This document shows positions 8,461-16,059 of a stretch of 19,446 bases of DNA, in pieces. Position 1 is the first letter of the stretch. Every line of letters starts with the position of its first letter. This stretch comes from Anaerolineales bacterium. Lineage in GTDB: Bacteria > Chloroflexota > Anaerolineae > Anaerolineales > UBA4823. The position numbers and the translations under genes are program-made. The stretch is taken from contig JALHTN010000047.1 in NCBI GenBank assembly GCA_022865865.1, positions 1-19,446 of the forward strand, in the 5' to 3' direction. The notes under the pieces were generated by a model. That model made no database searches. It was given only the letters and a program-made list of their open reading frames with translations, and had not been told where the DNA came from.

Positions 8461-9525
8461 TTATTTAATCTGGACGCGGATCCCGTCCAGGTCGAAACAA
8501 TGCAGCCGGTCATGAAGGATGTCGAACTTAACATCATCCCCCACGCGCAATTCCATCAATCCGGGAACCAAACTCACCAGGGTTTGATCCTGCGAGCGAA
8601 TATGGACCACGGTTTCCACACCTAATGGCTCGGTTAGGGCAACCTGACCTTTGAATTCTCCATCCGGATCGATGTTCACATGCTCTGGACGGATGCCCAG
8701 AAGCACCTCTTGTGGTGTTTCGCAATCCGGGGGTATTGGCAGGTGCAGATCACTCATCTCAATGCGCAATTTTCCGTCCTCGCGCTCGGATTTAACCAGG
8801 TTAATGCGGGGTGAACCGACCAGCTGCGCCACGAAGGTGGTCCCCGGACGATCATAAATGTCTTCGGGAGTACCGATCTGGACAATTTGGCCGCGATTCA
8901 ATACCGCGATACGGTCTGCCATGGTGAGGGCTTCAATCTGATCGTGGGTCACAAACAATGTTGTACTGCCCTGTGTCTTCTGCAGGTGCTGCAGTTCAAC
9001 CCGCAGCGCTTCGCGCAGTTTAAAGTCCAGGTTGGATAAAGGCTCGTCCATCAGGAAGATGCGCGGTTCGCGCACGATGGCGCGCCCAATGCTCACCCGC
9101 TGCATCTCACCTCCCGACAGGTTTGCAGTCTTGCGTTCCATGAGGTGCTCAATACGCAGGGTTTTGGCTGCGCCTTCCACCTTGGCCTTGATTTGATCTT
9201 CCGGCAGATTACGCATCGGTGATCTGAGCGGAAATGCCAGGTTGTCGTAGACCGTCATGGTCGGATAAAGTGAGTACTGCTGGAAGACAAGGGCAACATC
9301 CCGTTCGGAAGGGGGGAAATCGTCAACTGCTTGCTCGTCAAATAAAACCGAACCCTGATCTTGCTTTGTCAGTCCGGCAATCACCCGTAAGGTTGTGGTT
9401 TTCCCGGCTCCTGTTGGGCCGAGCAGTACAAAGAACTCCCCATCCTGGACATCCAAGGTGACATCCTTCAGGGCCGTTACTCCAGGGAACTCTTTGGTCA
9501 CATTTTGCAATTTTAGGTTGCTCAT
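8461..9525 (-). CDS. CUT1 sugar ABC transporter ATP-binding protein (second subunit)
   Basis: 354-residue MalK/UgpC-type ATPase. Walker A is GPTGAGKTTT (residues 37-46), the Q-loop VFQQYSLYPT, the ABC signature LSGGEMQRVSIGR, Walker B IFLMDEPLSNLD, and the switch His is in FVTHDQ. A C-terminal TOBE/OB-like regulatory region follows (about 240-354, GIRPEHVN). All catalytic motifs are present, though the signature LSGGEM is less common than LSGGQQ. The start overlaps the stop of the other ATPase as ATGA (9525-9522), so the two are made together and probably form a heterodimer, as in the glycerol (GlpS/GlpT)-type CUT1 importers. It energises the permease pair encoded upstream. Confidence 0.93.
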   Translation of the reverse strand: MSNLKLQNVTKEFPGVTALKDVTLDVQDGEFFVLLGPTGAGKTTTLRVIAGLTKQDQGSVLFDEQAVDDFPPSERDVALVFQQYSLYPTMTVYDNLAFPLRSPMRNLPEDQIKAKVEGAAKTLRIEHLMERKTANLSGGEMQRVSIGRAIVREPRIFLMDEPLSNLDFKLREALRVELQHLQKTQGSTTLFVTHDQIEALTMADRIAVLNRGQIVQIGTPEDIYDRPGTTFVAQLVGSPRINLVKSEREDGKLRIEMSDLHLPIPPDCETPQEVLLGIRPEHVNIDPDGEFKGQVALTEPLGVETVVHIRSQDQTLVSLVPGLMELRVGDDVKFDILHDRLHCFDLDGIRVQIK

Positions 9526-10619
9526 TGACTCACCTCTCTCTTGATTGCGGCCTCAGTTTGCGGATTAAAGAATCTGACCATCTGTGGATCGATATCAAAA
9601 TGGACAGCCGTACCAATGGGATAATCGATTTTCCGGTCGGTGCGGATATGGACGATATCATCCGTATTCACATTGACATGCAGCACCGAATAAGCACCCT
9701 GCAGTTCGCTGGCATACACCTCTCCCGACAGAGGTCCTTCAGCTTTGAGTTGGGCAGATTCGGGACGAAAGCCCAGAATAATCTGCCCGTCACCACCTAA
9801 AGTCTCGTCGATCGAGGATCGCCAGCCATCCGGAACGGGGTAACGGTTTTCGGTGCCGGGGATGCTGACCACACCTTGAGCGTAATCAGTGCGCACCAGG
9901 TTCATGCCGGGACTGCCAATAAACCTGGCCACAAACAGGTTGGCCGGATCGTAGTAGATCTCTATCGGGGGTCCTACCTGCTGAATTTCTGCCTCTGACA
10001 TGACCACGATGCGATCGCCCATGGCCATGGCTTCGATCTGGTCGTGGGTCACATAAACAGTGGTGGCGTGCTGGACGATGTGCAGCTGTTTGATCTCTGC
10101 GCGCATGCTCTCGCGAAAATCAGCATCCAGTGCGCCTAGAGGTTCATCCATCAGGAAAGCTTCTGGATGCCGGATTAAAGCCCGCGCCAATGCCACCCGC
10201 TGCTGGTCACCCCCGCTCAGTTTTCCAGGGCGCTGGTTGAGCAGATGCTCGATGCGCAGCAGTCCAGCCACCTCCTGAACACGCCTGTCGATGTTTTCCT
10301 TGGATTCACCCTGTGCCCGCAGCGGGAAAGAGATGTTATCCCGCGCAGAAATATGGGGGTAAAGGGCATAAAATTGGAAGACGAAGGCGATATCGCGCTC
10401 GCTGGGGTGCAGCCAGGTCACATTGCGGTCATTAAGCAGGATAGTCCCGCCGGTGACGGTCTCCAAACCGGAAATCATGCGCAAGGTGGTCGTCTTTCCG
10501 CAGCCCGAGGGTCCCAACAAAACCACGAATTCACCATCATTAATGGTCAGATCCATGGGTTTGACGGCGTGCAGCTCTCCAAATTTCTTTTCTACTTGCT
10601 GGAGTTCAATTGTAGCCAT
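9522..10619 (-). CDS. CUT1 sugar ABC transporter ATP-binding protein (first subunit)
   Basis: 365-residue MalK/UgpC-type ATPase. Walker A GPSGCGKTTT, Q-loop VFQFYALYPH, signature LSGGDQQRVALAR, Walker B FLMDEPLGALD and switch His in YVTHDQ are all intact, with a C-terminal TOBE-like region (GFRPESAQL onwards). It is clearly different in sequence from the next ATPase gene, with which it overlaps by 4 bp, so this is not a recent duplication but an established ATPase pair. The gene is separated from the permease genes by a 286-bp spacer holding a dispersed repeat. No good ribosome site is visible before the ATG at 10619 (upstream GTGGATAAAAATAT), which is odd for an operon gene and may reflect the repeat insertion. 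Confidence 0.93.
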   Translation of the reverse strand: MATIELQQVEKKFGELHAVKPMDLTINDGEFVVLLGPSGCGKTTTLRMISGLETVTGGTILLNDRNVTWLHPSERDIAFVFQFYALYPHISARDNISFPLRAQGESKENIDRRVQEVAGLLRIEHLLNQRPGKLSGGDQQRVALARALIRHPEAFLMDEPLGALDADFRESMRAEIKQLHIVQHATTVYVTHDQIEAMAMGDRIVVMSEAEIQQVGPPIEIYYDPANLFVARFIGSPGMNLVRTDYAQGVVSIPGTENRYPVPDGWRSSIDETLGGDGQIILGFRPESAQLKAEGPLSGEVYASELQGAYSVLHVNVNTDDIVHIRTDRKIDYPIGTAVHFDIDPQMVRFFNPQTEAAIKREVSQ

Positions 10620-10654
10620 ATATTTTTATCCACTAACGGTTTGAGATGGGGGCT

Positions 10655-10720
10655 GTCCAAAAAGGTTGTCACCCTGAGCGAAGCGAAGGGTCTCATTTAG
10701 GGAAAGGAGATGCTTCCCCT
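10655..10720. repeat. dispersed CCCTGAGCGAAGCGAAGGG-type intergenic repeat
   Basis: The spacer between permease and ATPase genes holds a CACCCTGAGCGAAGCG-AAGGGTCTC block. GAAGGGTCTC (10685-10694) faces GAGATGCTTC (10707-10716), matching at 8 of 10 positions with a 12-nt loop, so it can fold as a hairpin. This short motif is one I recognise from intergenic repeats of many Chloroflexota and other environmental genomes. The right arm appears decayed, because GCTTCCCCTCGG replaces an expected mirror of the left end. A second, weaker block of similar style (GGAGCGCAGCAAAGTGCTGGCGATGACA) lies at about 10858-10885. No gene is credible in 10620-10905. Confidence 0.6.
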
Positions 10721-10905
10721 CGGTCTGTCCGACCAAGGGCAGGGTTTCACGCAGATTGACACAGACCGCCTTCTTTGATGCCTTAGGAAATTTACAATTT
10801 TTCATCAGTTCAGCAGAAGTAAAGTACATCACAAAGAAACTTTGTATGGATTTGCAAGGAGCGCAGCAAAGTGCTGGCGATGACAAATTGATTTGATAAC
10901 CTTGT

Positions 10906-11910
10906 TCATTTGCGAACTGCTCCGAAGGTGACCCCACGCAGCAGGTAGTTACGCAGCAAAAAGACCACGATGATCACCGGGATGAGGAAGCCCAGGCTGC
11001 CAGCGGCAATGGCCGACCATTCGAGACCACCGCTACCAAGCATGGTAGCAATGCTGGGCGGTGCGGTACGCGCCGTCTCGCTGGTCAGCATCAGGGCAAA
11101 GGCATACTCATTCCAGGAGAAGATCAGGCAGAAGACCGTCGTGGCGGCGATGCCGGTCACCGCTTGCGGCAGGACGATCTTGAAGAAAGCCTGCATGCGG
11201 GTGTAGCCATCTACCAGCGCAGCTTCTTCGTATTCCAGGGGGATCTCATCCATAAAGCCTTTCATCAGCCACACCGCCAGCGAAAGGTTGAACACGGTGT
11301 ACAGCAAGACCATCCCGAGATGCGTATCGTGCAGATCGAGCTGGGTGTACATCAAGAACAGCGGGATGGTGACCACCACGGCCGGCAGCATGCGCGTGCT
11401 GAGGATGAAAAAGAGCAGGTCATTCTTGCCTTTAACCTGATAACGGCTGAAAGCATAAGCAGCAAACACCGCCAGGACCACCGAAGCGATGGTGGAAAGC
11501 CCAGAGATGATGAATGAATTCTTGAGACGGGAGAAATAATCACTGGTACCAGTGATCTGCATTCCAGCGTTGAGGGCAATGCGGTCAAACAAGCTCAACT
11601 CACCTGCTTCAGCCGCACTTTGCAGCTCCTCTAAAACAGCAGGAGAAGCTATCGCCCGATCGGTAAACAGGTATACAAATCCTTCCAGAGTAGGCTTGAA
11701 TATTACCGTCGGAGGCGATGAGACGATATCCCTCCTGCTTTTAAAAGCCGTGATAACCATCACAAATATGGGGATCAAGAGCACGATTGCGATAATGATG
11801 ACTGCGGTCGCTCTCAGGTTATGGAAAAGCCTGTAGCGCGGGGTGATCTTATCCACCCGGGTTGCTTCGGTTACTGGTTTGCTGGGACCGGTTTCTTCGA
11901 AGGTAGCCAT
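10906..11910 (-). CDS. carbohydrate ABC transporter permease (MalG/UgpE type)
   Basis: 334-residue inner-membrane permease of the CUT1 family, the second of the pair. It has an N-terminal helix (about residues 32-55), a long hydrophilic segment to about residue 115, then five hydrophobic segments. The EAA loop that contacts the ATPases reads EEAALVDGYTRMQAFFKIVLPQ (about residues 226-247). The periplasmic segment between helix 1 and helix 2 is longer than in MalG-type proteins of about 280 residues, which accounts for the extra length. ATG at 11910 has GAGGAG upstream and starts 3 bp after the stop of the first permease, so the two are coupled. Confidence 0.93.
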   Translation of the reverse strand: MATFEETGPSKPVTEATRVDKITPRYRLFHNLRATAVIIIAIVLLIPIFVMVITAFKSRRDIVSSPPTVIFKPTLEGFVYLFTDRAIASPAVLEELQSAAEAGELSLFDRIALNAGMQITGTSDYFSRLKNSFIISGLSTIASVVLAVFAAYAFSRYQVKGKNDLLFFILSTRMLPAVVVTIPLFLMYTQLDLHDTHLGMVLLYTVFNLSLAVWLMKGFMDEIPLEYEEAALVDGYTRMQAFFKIVLPQAVTGIAATTVFCLIFSWNEYAFALMLTSETARTAPPSIATMLGSGGLEWSAIAAGSLGFLIPVIIVVFLLRNYLLRGVTFGAVRK

Positions 11911-11913
11911 AGA

Positions 11914-12858
11914 TTACTCCTCGCCCCGCATGCGGTTCAGATAAAGAATATAAAGATTGCTAACGGCGATGATGATGATCAGGATAATGTACGCCAGTGC
12001 ACTCGACCTGCCAGTGCGGAACTGGCCCAGGAAGGCCTGGCGGTAGAGGTTGACCGCGATCAGCTCGGTCTGTTCGCCCGGACCACCACCGGTCATACCC
12101 ATCACGAGGTCGAAAGATTTGAACGCTTCAATAGTGCGGAATAAGATCGCGATCATCAGCAGAGGAGTCACCTGGGGAAGGGTGATGCGCCAGAATTGAA
12201 ACCAGGAGCTGGCCCGGTCGATGGCGGCTGCTTCGTACAGGTAATCAGGGATGGCTTTTAGACCGGAAAGCACCAGCAGCATCACAAACGAGGTCCACAT
12301 CCAGACATCCACCAGGATCACCGCCCACAGCGCTAACCCCGGCACGGGCTGCCTAGCGAAGCTACTGGCAAGCATGTCTGGGCCGGCGATGGGATTGGTG
12401 AAACCCAATAAGAAATTGAAGAATCCGAAGGTTGGATTGTACATCAGCTTCCAGAACAGGCCCACCACCACCGGCGAGAGCATCATGGGGATCAAGATCA
12501 GCGTGGTGACCAACCCGCTGCCTTTGAATTTCTCGTGCACCAGCATCGCCAGGCCGAAGCCCAAAATGATCTGCAGACCGACCGAGAACAGGGCGTACCT
12601 GCCGGTTGTGGCGAAATACTGCCACATTCTTTCATCATTGAGGATATTGATGAAATTTTCAAAACCCACCCACACCGGTGCTTTTCCGGCCACAGCGGAG
12701 TAATCGGTGAAACCCAGGTAAAGGCTGTAGACCAACGGGAAGACGTTCAATGCGATCAGCAGGATCAGCGAAGGCCAGATGAAAAGGTTGACGATAGCTC
12801 GATCGCTGAGATGACGCTGGCGGGGTTGGGTTTGAGAGGTTGCTTGGCTTGTACTCAA
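11914..12858 (-). CDS. carbohydrate ABC transporter permease (MalF/UgpA type)
   Basis: CUT1 inner-membrane permease, 314 residues from the chosen start, six hydrophobic segments. The first helix begins at about residue 25 (IVNLFIWPSLILLIALNVFP). The EAA loop reads YEAAAIDRASSWFQFWRITLPQ. The open frame extends to a TTG at 12888, but a GGAGG (12871-12867) lies inside that extension and 8 nt before an in-frame TTG at 12858, so the protein most likely starts there (Ser-Thr-Ser-Gln after the initiator). A TTG start plus the hairpin just upstream would lower expression relative to the receptor gene. It pairs with the next permease to form the translocation channel. Confidence 0.9.
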   Translation of the reverse strand: MSTSQATSQTQPRQRHLSDRAIVNLFIWPSLILLIALNVFPLVYSLYLGFTDYSAVAGKAPVWVGFENFINILNDERMWQYFATTGRYALFSVGLQIILGFGLAMLVHEKFKGSGLVTTLILIPMMLSPVVVGLFWKLMYNPTFGFFNFLLGFTNPIAGPDMLASSFARQPVPGLALWAVILVDVWMWTSFVMLLVLSGLKAIPDYLYEAAAIDRASSWFQFWRITLPQVTPLLMIAILFRTIEAFKSFDLVMGMTGGGPGEQTELIAVNLYRQAFLGQFRTGRSSALAYIILIIIIAVSNLYILYLNRMRGEE

Positions 12859-12916
12859 TTGTGGATCCTCCAGGTGTAATACTAACAAACACCCAATTTG
12901 TCAATTTGCATGTTCA

Positions 12917-12946
12917 TCAGGGAGGTGGTAGTTACCACCTCCCTGA
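12917..12946 (-). terminator. hairpin between receptor and permease genes
   Basis: A perfect 14-bp stem (TCAGGGAGGTGGTA facing TACCACCTCCCTGA) with a 2-nt loop lies 32 bp after the receptor stop and 58 bp before the permease start. On the minus strand it is followed by TGAACATGC rather than a U-tract. A strong hairpin in this place is known from other sugar operons such as malE-malF to protect the receptor mRNA and reduce downstream expression; that role is inferred here. Confidence 0.7.
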
Positions 12947-12978
12947 AAGTACCATTCAAACAAACTTGGAACAATTTT

Positions 12979-14412
12979 CTACTCGATGTAACCCGTGTCT
13001 TTAAGGATTACTTCGTGCTCAGCTGCGATGGTATCCATCGCCTCTTGAGCTGTTCCTGTACCCTCAACGACGAACTTACTGAACTCACGCTGGGTGACCT
13101 CGAGCAATCGAGCGTACTCGGGGATGTTCCAGAAGTCCTTGACGAAGCCCATCGTCTCGGCGAAAGCCGGGTTGTAAGGCGTTGCATCCAGGAATTCCTG
13201 GGTACCAAGCACATTCTCGTTGCAGGTATAGCCGCCCAATTTTGCCCACTCGGCCTGGACGTCTTCCTGGGCGAACCAGCGGATGAAATCCTTGGCAGCT
13301 TCCTGGCGTTCGGGGCTGACGTAGGAAACGATGCTCGTACCCTGGCCTCCCAGAGCTGCGCCTTGATCGCCGTATGGACCTTTAGGATTGGGGAAGAAAC
13401 CCGTATTATCAGCGTAAGGGCTGACACTAGGGCTGGCTAAGGAGGGGAAGAAGGCGAAGTAGTTCATGATCATCGCCGCCTGACCTCCGATCATGGCATC
13501 ATTGGTCTCGGTATAGAAGGCGTTGCTCAGACCGGGCACCTGGCAGCAAGCATACAGTTCACCGTATGCCTGGAGCGATTCGACGTTTTCATCCGAGTTA
13601 ACCACACCCATCACCTCGTTGGTGGCGGGATCCTTCCAATCGCCGCCCCAGCTGAACATGGTGTTCTCAACACCCATGGTGATGGCATCGTAATCCTTCT
13701 GGGTGTAGATCGCCACACCGTACATTCCCTCATCGGGGCGGGTGAAGAAGTTGGCAAGGTCGGTCAATTCATCATATGTGGTAGGCACTGCCAGCGGGTA
13801 GCCGTATTCCTCTTCGAAGGCAGCCATGTTATCGGAATCCTCGAAGAGGTCTTTGCGGTAAGCCCAACCATCAGCATCACCTTCGGTGGGGTAGGCCCAG
13901 TATTCACTGGACCCGGAGGGATACTCGCCATAGTAAGTCAGGGTGGCTTGGGTAACTGTGTCCGCGATGCCCTCACCCACCAGGAAGTCGGTCATATTGA
14001 GGTACCAACCGGAGGTAGAGCCCTGTCCGATCCACTGGCTGTCGCCGACGACCATGTCGTAGGAGTCACCCTTGGCAGCCATCTCATTTGCGAAGAGGTC
14101 ATAGAAGGATCCCCAGGGTTCCTGGATCACGTTGACCTTGATACCGGTCTGCTCTTCGTAAAGATTACCGATCTGCTGCAGGTAGTCGGCCGGTGCCCAC
14201 TGAGCCCAAAGGATGTTCAGTTCTTCGATCATCGGGGCTTCTTCTGCTGGTGCTTCCTCTGCAGGAGCTTCTTCTGCGGGTGCTTCAGTTGCAGCTGGTG
14301 CTTCCTCTGCAGGAGCTTCTTCTGCGGGCGGCGCTTCAGTCGCAGCTGGTGCGCAGGCAGCCAGGACCAGTACTAAAATCAGCGTCAACCCAAGTAATGT
14401 TTTTTTCAACAT
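12979..14412 (-). CDS. sugar ABC transporter substrate-binding lipoprotein
   Basis: 477-residue extracytoplasmic receptor for the CUT1 importer encoded after it. The signal peptide is MLKKTLLGLTLILVLVLAAC with lipobox LAAC and lipid-carrying Cys20. Residues about 21-60 are a low-complexity Ala/Glu/Pro/Thr linker built from EEAPA and ATEAPA units, as often seen in Anaerolineae receptors. The folded domain starts at ELNILWAQWAPADYLQQI and fits the family 1 extracellular solute-binding fold; several Trp residues are likely sugar contacts. The substrate cannot be read from sequence. The start has AAGGAG about 9 nt upstream. First gene of the transport block and followed by a strong hairpin, so it is probably the most abundant product. 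Confidence 0.93.
   Translation of the reverse strand: MLKKTLLGLTLILVLVLAACAPAATEAPPAEEAPAEEAPAATEAPAEEAPAEEAPAEEAPMIEELNILWAQWAPADYLQQIGNLYEEQTGIKVNVIQEPWGSFYDLFANEMAAKGDSYDMVVGDSQWIGQGSTSGWYLNMTDFLVGEGIADTVTQATLTYYGEYPSGSSEYWAYPTEGDADGWAYRKDLFEDSDNMAAFEEEYGYPLAVPTTYDELTDLANFFTRPDEGMYGVAIYTQKDYDAITMGVENTMFSWGGDWKDPATNEVMGVVNSDENVESLQAYGELYACCQVPGLSNAFYTETNDAMIGGQAAMIMNYFAFFPSLASPSVSPYADNTGFFPNPKGPYGDQGAALGGQGTSIVSYVSPERQEAAKDFIRWFAQEDVQAEWAKLGGYTCNENVLGTQEFLDATPYNPAFAETMGFVKDFWNIPEYARLLEVTQREFSKFVVEGTGTAQEAMDTIAAEHEVILKDTGYIE
14246..14350. repeat. tandem repeat in receptor linker, 48-bp period
   Basis: A 35-bp stretch at 14246-14280 is repeated exactly at 14294-14328, a period of 48 bp (16 codons). 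The following bases (GCTTCAGT-GCAGCTGGTGC) repeat as well, with a 3-bp insertion. It encodes the Ala/Glu/Pro linker and could change length by slippage. Confidence 0.85.
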
Positions 14413-14446
14413 TTTTGTCTTCTCCTTCTAGAAAAGTGTTTGATGT

Positions 14447-14460
14447 AATAACCGGTTATT
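14447..14460. promoter_or_regulatory. perfect 14-bp palindrome in receptor leader
   Basis: AATAACCGGTTATT is a perfect palindrome with a central CG, 34-48 nt upstream of the receptor ATG. A weak -35/-10 pair (TTGCAA, 16 nt, TATTAC, minus strand) would place it between and over the -10 box. The shape resembles LacI-family operators, but no LacI-type gene is in the window. Confidence 0.45.
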
Positions 14461-14475
14461 CGAAATTTGCAAAAC

Positions 14476-14511
14476 CTATGTATATGCTCCCGTTGCATCA
14501 CCTCCTTTCAT
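14476..14511 (-). CDS. possible 11-residue leader peptide before receptor gene
   Basis: ATG at 14511 is 8 nt after a strong AGGAGG and opens an 11-codon frame (MKGGDATGAYT) that ends in TAG at 14476. A second AAAGGAGGTG inside it stands directly before another ATG (14498), which opens a 30-codon frame ending in a TGA (14406) that overlaps the receptor start. These sites are stronger than the ribosome sites of most genes here. It may be a leader or coupling peptide, or chance purine richness. Confidence 0.3.
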   Translation of the reverse strand: MKGGDATGAYT

Positions 14512-14535
14512 TGTCTATACCTCCTAAAATCAGAC

Positions 14536-15840
14536 TCAGGCGTTTACCATTGTAAATACACCCACTGGTTGTCCACCCAGAGGCATTGGCTCGACCAAAA
14601 CCTCCTGGAAGATTCTGGCAACGCCGCCCATCACACAAGCTTCCTGGCCGTGTTTTGCCACGACCACTTTGATGGCTTCCCGGTTCCAGCGCAGTGCGCG
14701 CTTTATTAGCTCATATTCAATTGCAGGTAATAAGTAATCACTGGCCAGGCACATGATGCCGCCGAAGACGACTAACTCCGGGTTTAATGCATTGACCAGA
14801 GAGGCGATGCCGATCCCAAGGTGACGGCCCAGCACCTCCAGTGCTTCCAAAGCCATTTGATCCTTCTGCCTGGCAGCCTCAACCACCATGGGAACCGTCA
14901 GCGCGCCCAGATTGCCCCCGGTCATTCCGGTCAGCATGGTTTTATTCCCTTGCCCGGCAGATCGACGCAAATAACGGAAGAGCGCTTGTTGGCTGACCTG
15001 TGTTTCCCAACAGCCACGATTGCCGCAGTTGCAGATCTCGCCATCCGGATCCATGGTCATATGGCCGAACTCGGAACCGAATCCAGTCACCCCGCTGAAT
15101 ACCTGGCCGTTATGAACGAGTCCACCACCAAGGCCCACACCTGCGCTGAGATACAGAACCTCATTATAGCCGCGCGCAGCCCCAAAGTAATGCTCTCCTA
15201 GGGCTGCGATATTTGCCTCGTTATCAACGATCAGGGGGGAATCGATCAAGCCTTCTAATTGTGTCCGCAAAGGGACATTTTCCCAGCGCAGGTTGGGTGC
15301 GAATAACAAAGTCCCACTGGTCTGGTCAACCAAACCCGGGACTCCCACTGCTACTCCCAGCAAGGTTTGACAGTATTCATTACCTATATTTAAGCCCTGA
15401 TACAAAAGGGCCAGCAATCGGTCAATAATGACCTGCTGGCCCATGTCAGGATCAATTTCCTCTTTGTGCTGCCACATGGTGTCAGGAGCAAAGTTGGTGC
15501 AGATGGCCATCAGAAAATCAACACCGATTTCCATGCTGACGATATATCCCGCCCGAGGGTTAAGGGTTAACAGCATCGCCAGACGACCAGCTCCGCGACC
15601 ACTCCCCGCTGCTTCATAGCCAACCTCACGCACAAACTGGCGATCGATCAGCTCGCGCACCAGGCTGGATACGGTCGTCTTATTCAAACCAGTGATTTCT
15701 GCCAGAGAAGCTCGCGAGATGGGGGAATTTTCGCGCAAGTGATGCATGATCACAGACAGGTTTATCTGGCGAACGAGCGCCTGGTCGCCTGTGCGAAAAC
15801 GATATTGACCCATACGGGATTGCCCTGCCACGTAGTTCAT
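14536..15840 (-). CDS. ROK-family transcriptional repressor, XylR-like
   Basis: 434 residues: an N-terminal winged helix-turn-helix (about 25-75, ISRASLAEITGLNKTTVSSLV) followed by a sugar-binding ROK domain. The ROK zinc motif CNCGNRGC is at 270-277 after FGH (258-260). Where ROK kinases have the catalytic Asp in NDAN, this protein has NEAN (207-210), consistent with a repressor without kinase activity. Its own promoter carries an inverted repeat closely like the Bacillus XylR operator, and xylA/xylB lie downstream, so it is likely a xylose-responsive repressor and autoregulated. A NagC-like role for another sugar is the alternative. ATG at 15840 has a GAGG 5 nt upstream. It is the first gene of the leftward block; the receptor gene starts 123 bp after its stop. 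Confidence 0.9.
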   Translation of the reverse strand: MNYVAGQSRMGQYRFRTGDQALVRQINLSVIMHHLRENSPISRASLAEITGLNKTTVSSLVRELIDRQFVREVGYEAAGSGRGAGRLAMLLTLNPRAGYIVSMEIGVDFLMAICTNFAPDTMWQHKEEIDPDMGQQVIIDRLLALLYQGLNIGNEYCQTLLGVAVGVPGLVDQTSGTLLFAPNLRWENVPLRTQLEGLIDSPLIVDNEANIAALGEHYFGAARGYNEVLYLSAGVGLGGGLVHNGQVFSGVTGFGSEFGHMTMDPDGEICNCGNRGCWETQVSQQALFRYLRRSAGQGNKTMLTGMTGGNLGALTVPMVVEAARQKDQMALEALEVLGRHLGIGIASLVNALNPELVVFGGIMCLASDYLLPAIEYELIKRALRWNREAIKVVVAKHGQEACVMGGVARIFQEVLVEPMPLGGQPVGVFTMVNA

Positions 15841-15955
15841 AAGACCTCAGAGGGGTCGTACGATGATGTGGTTGTTAATGTTTCTATAAATCTACAAGCA
15901 ACAGGACCTACCAATAATAGTAATTCCGCTTCTAAATTAAACTATCCTACCCCAA

Positions 15956-15980
15956 TTAATTTGTTGTACCAACAAACTAA
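15956..15980. promoter_or_regulatory. XylR-like operator (inverted repeat)
   Basis: TTAATTTGTTG (15956-15966) faces CAACAAACTAA (15970-15980) across 3 bp, with 10 of 11 positions paired. Read on the minus strand it is TTAGTTTGTTG-gta-CAACAAATTAA, very close to the Bacillus XylR site TTAGTTTGTT...AACAAACTAA. It begins directly at the end of the TATAAT box, covering the transcription start. Confidence 0.8.
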
Positions 15981-16008
15981 ATTATAGCGATTTTTGGCAA
16001 CTTGTCAA
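15981..16008 (-). promoter_or_regulatory. sigma70 promoter for the ROK repressor and leftward operon
   Basis: On the minus strand TTGACA (16008-16003) and TATAAT (15986-15981) are both exact consensus with a 16-bp spacer. Transcription should start near 15974, inside the XylR-like operator, giving a leader of about 130 nt before the ROK gene. Confidence 0.8.
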
Positions 16009-16030
16009 TCACTGCTCCCCTATTCGTTCC

Positions 16031-16059
16031 TTGACATTAGATTAATGTTCCATTAAAAT
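16031..16059 (+). promoter_or_regulatory. sigma70 promoter for the GntR-kinase-transketolase operon
   Basis: TTGACA (16031-16036), a 17-bp spacer and TAAAAT (16054-16059) give a near-consensus promoter reading right; start expected near 16066. It is back to back with the leftward promoter, the two -35 boxes being 22 bp apart. Confidence 0.75.

Noticed and set aside
10626..10937. 103-codon frame on the minus strand in the permease-ATPase spacer
   Set aside because: It overlaps the permease end, contains the translated dispersed repeat (ETLRFAQGDN), has no family resemblance and is best explained as repeat sequence read by chance.
14193..14555. 120-codon plus-strand frame rich in Leu and Gln
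   Set aside because: It is the antisense reading of the receptor's Ala/Glu/Pro repeat and signal peptide and merely reflects the low-complexity DNA.
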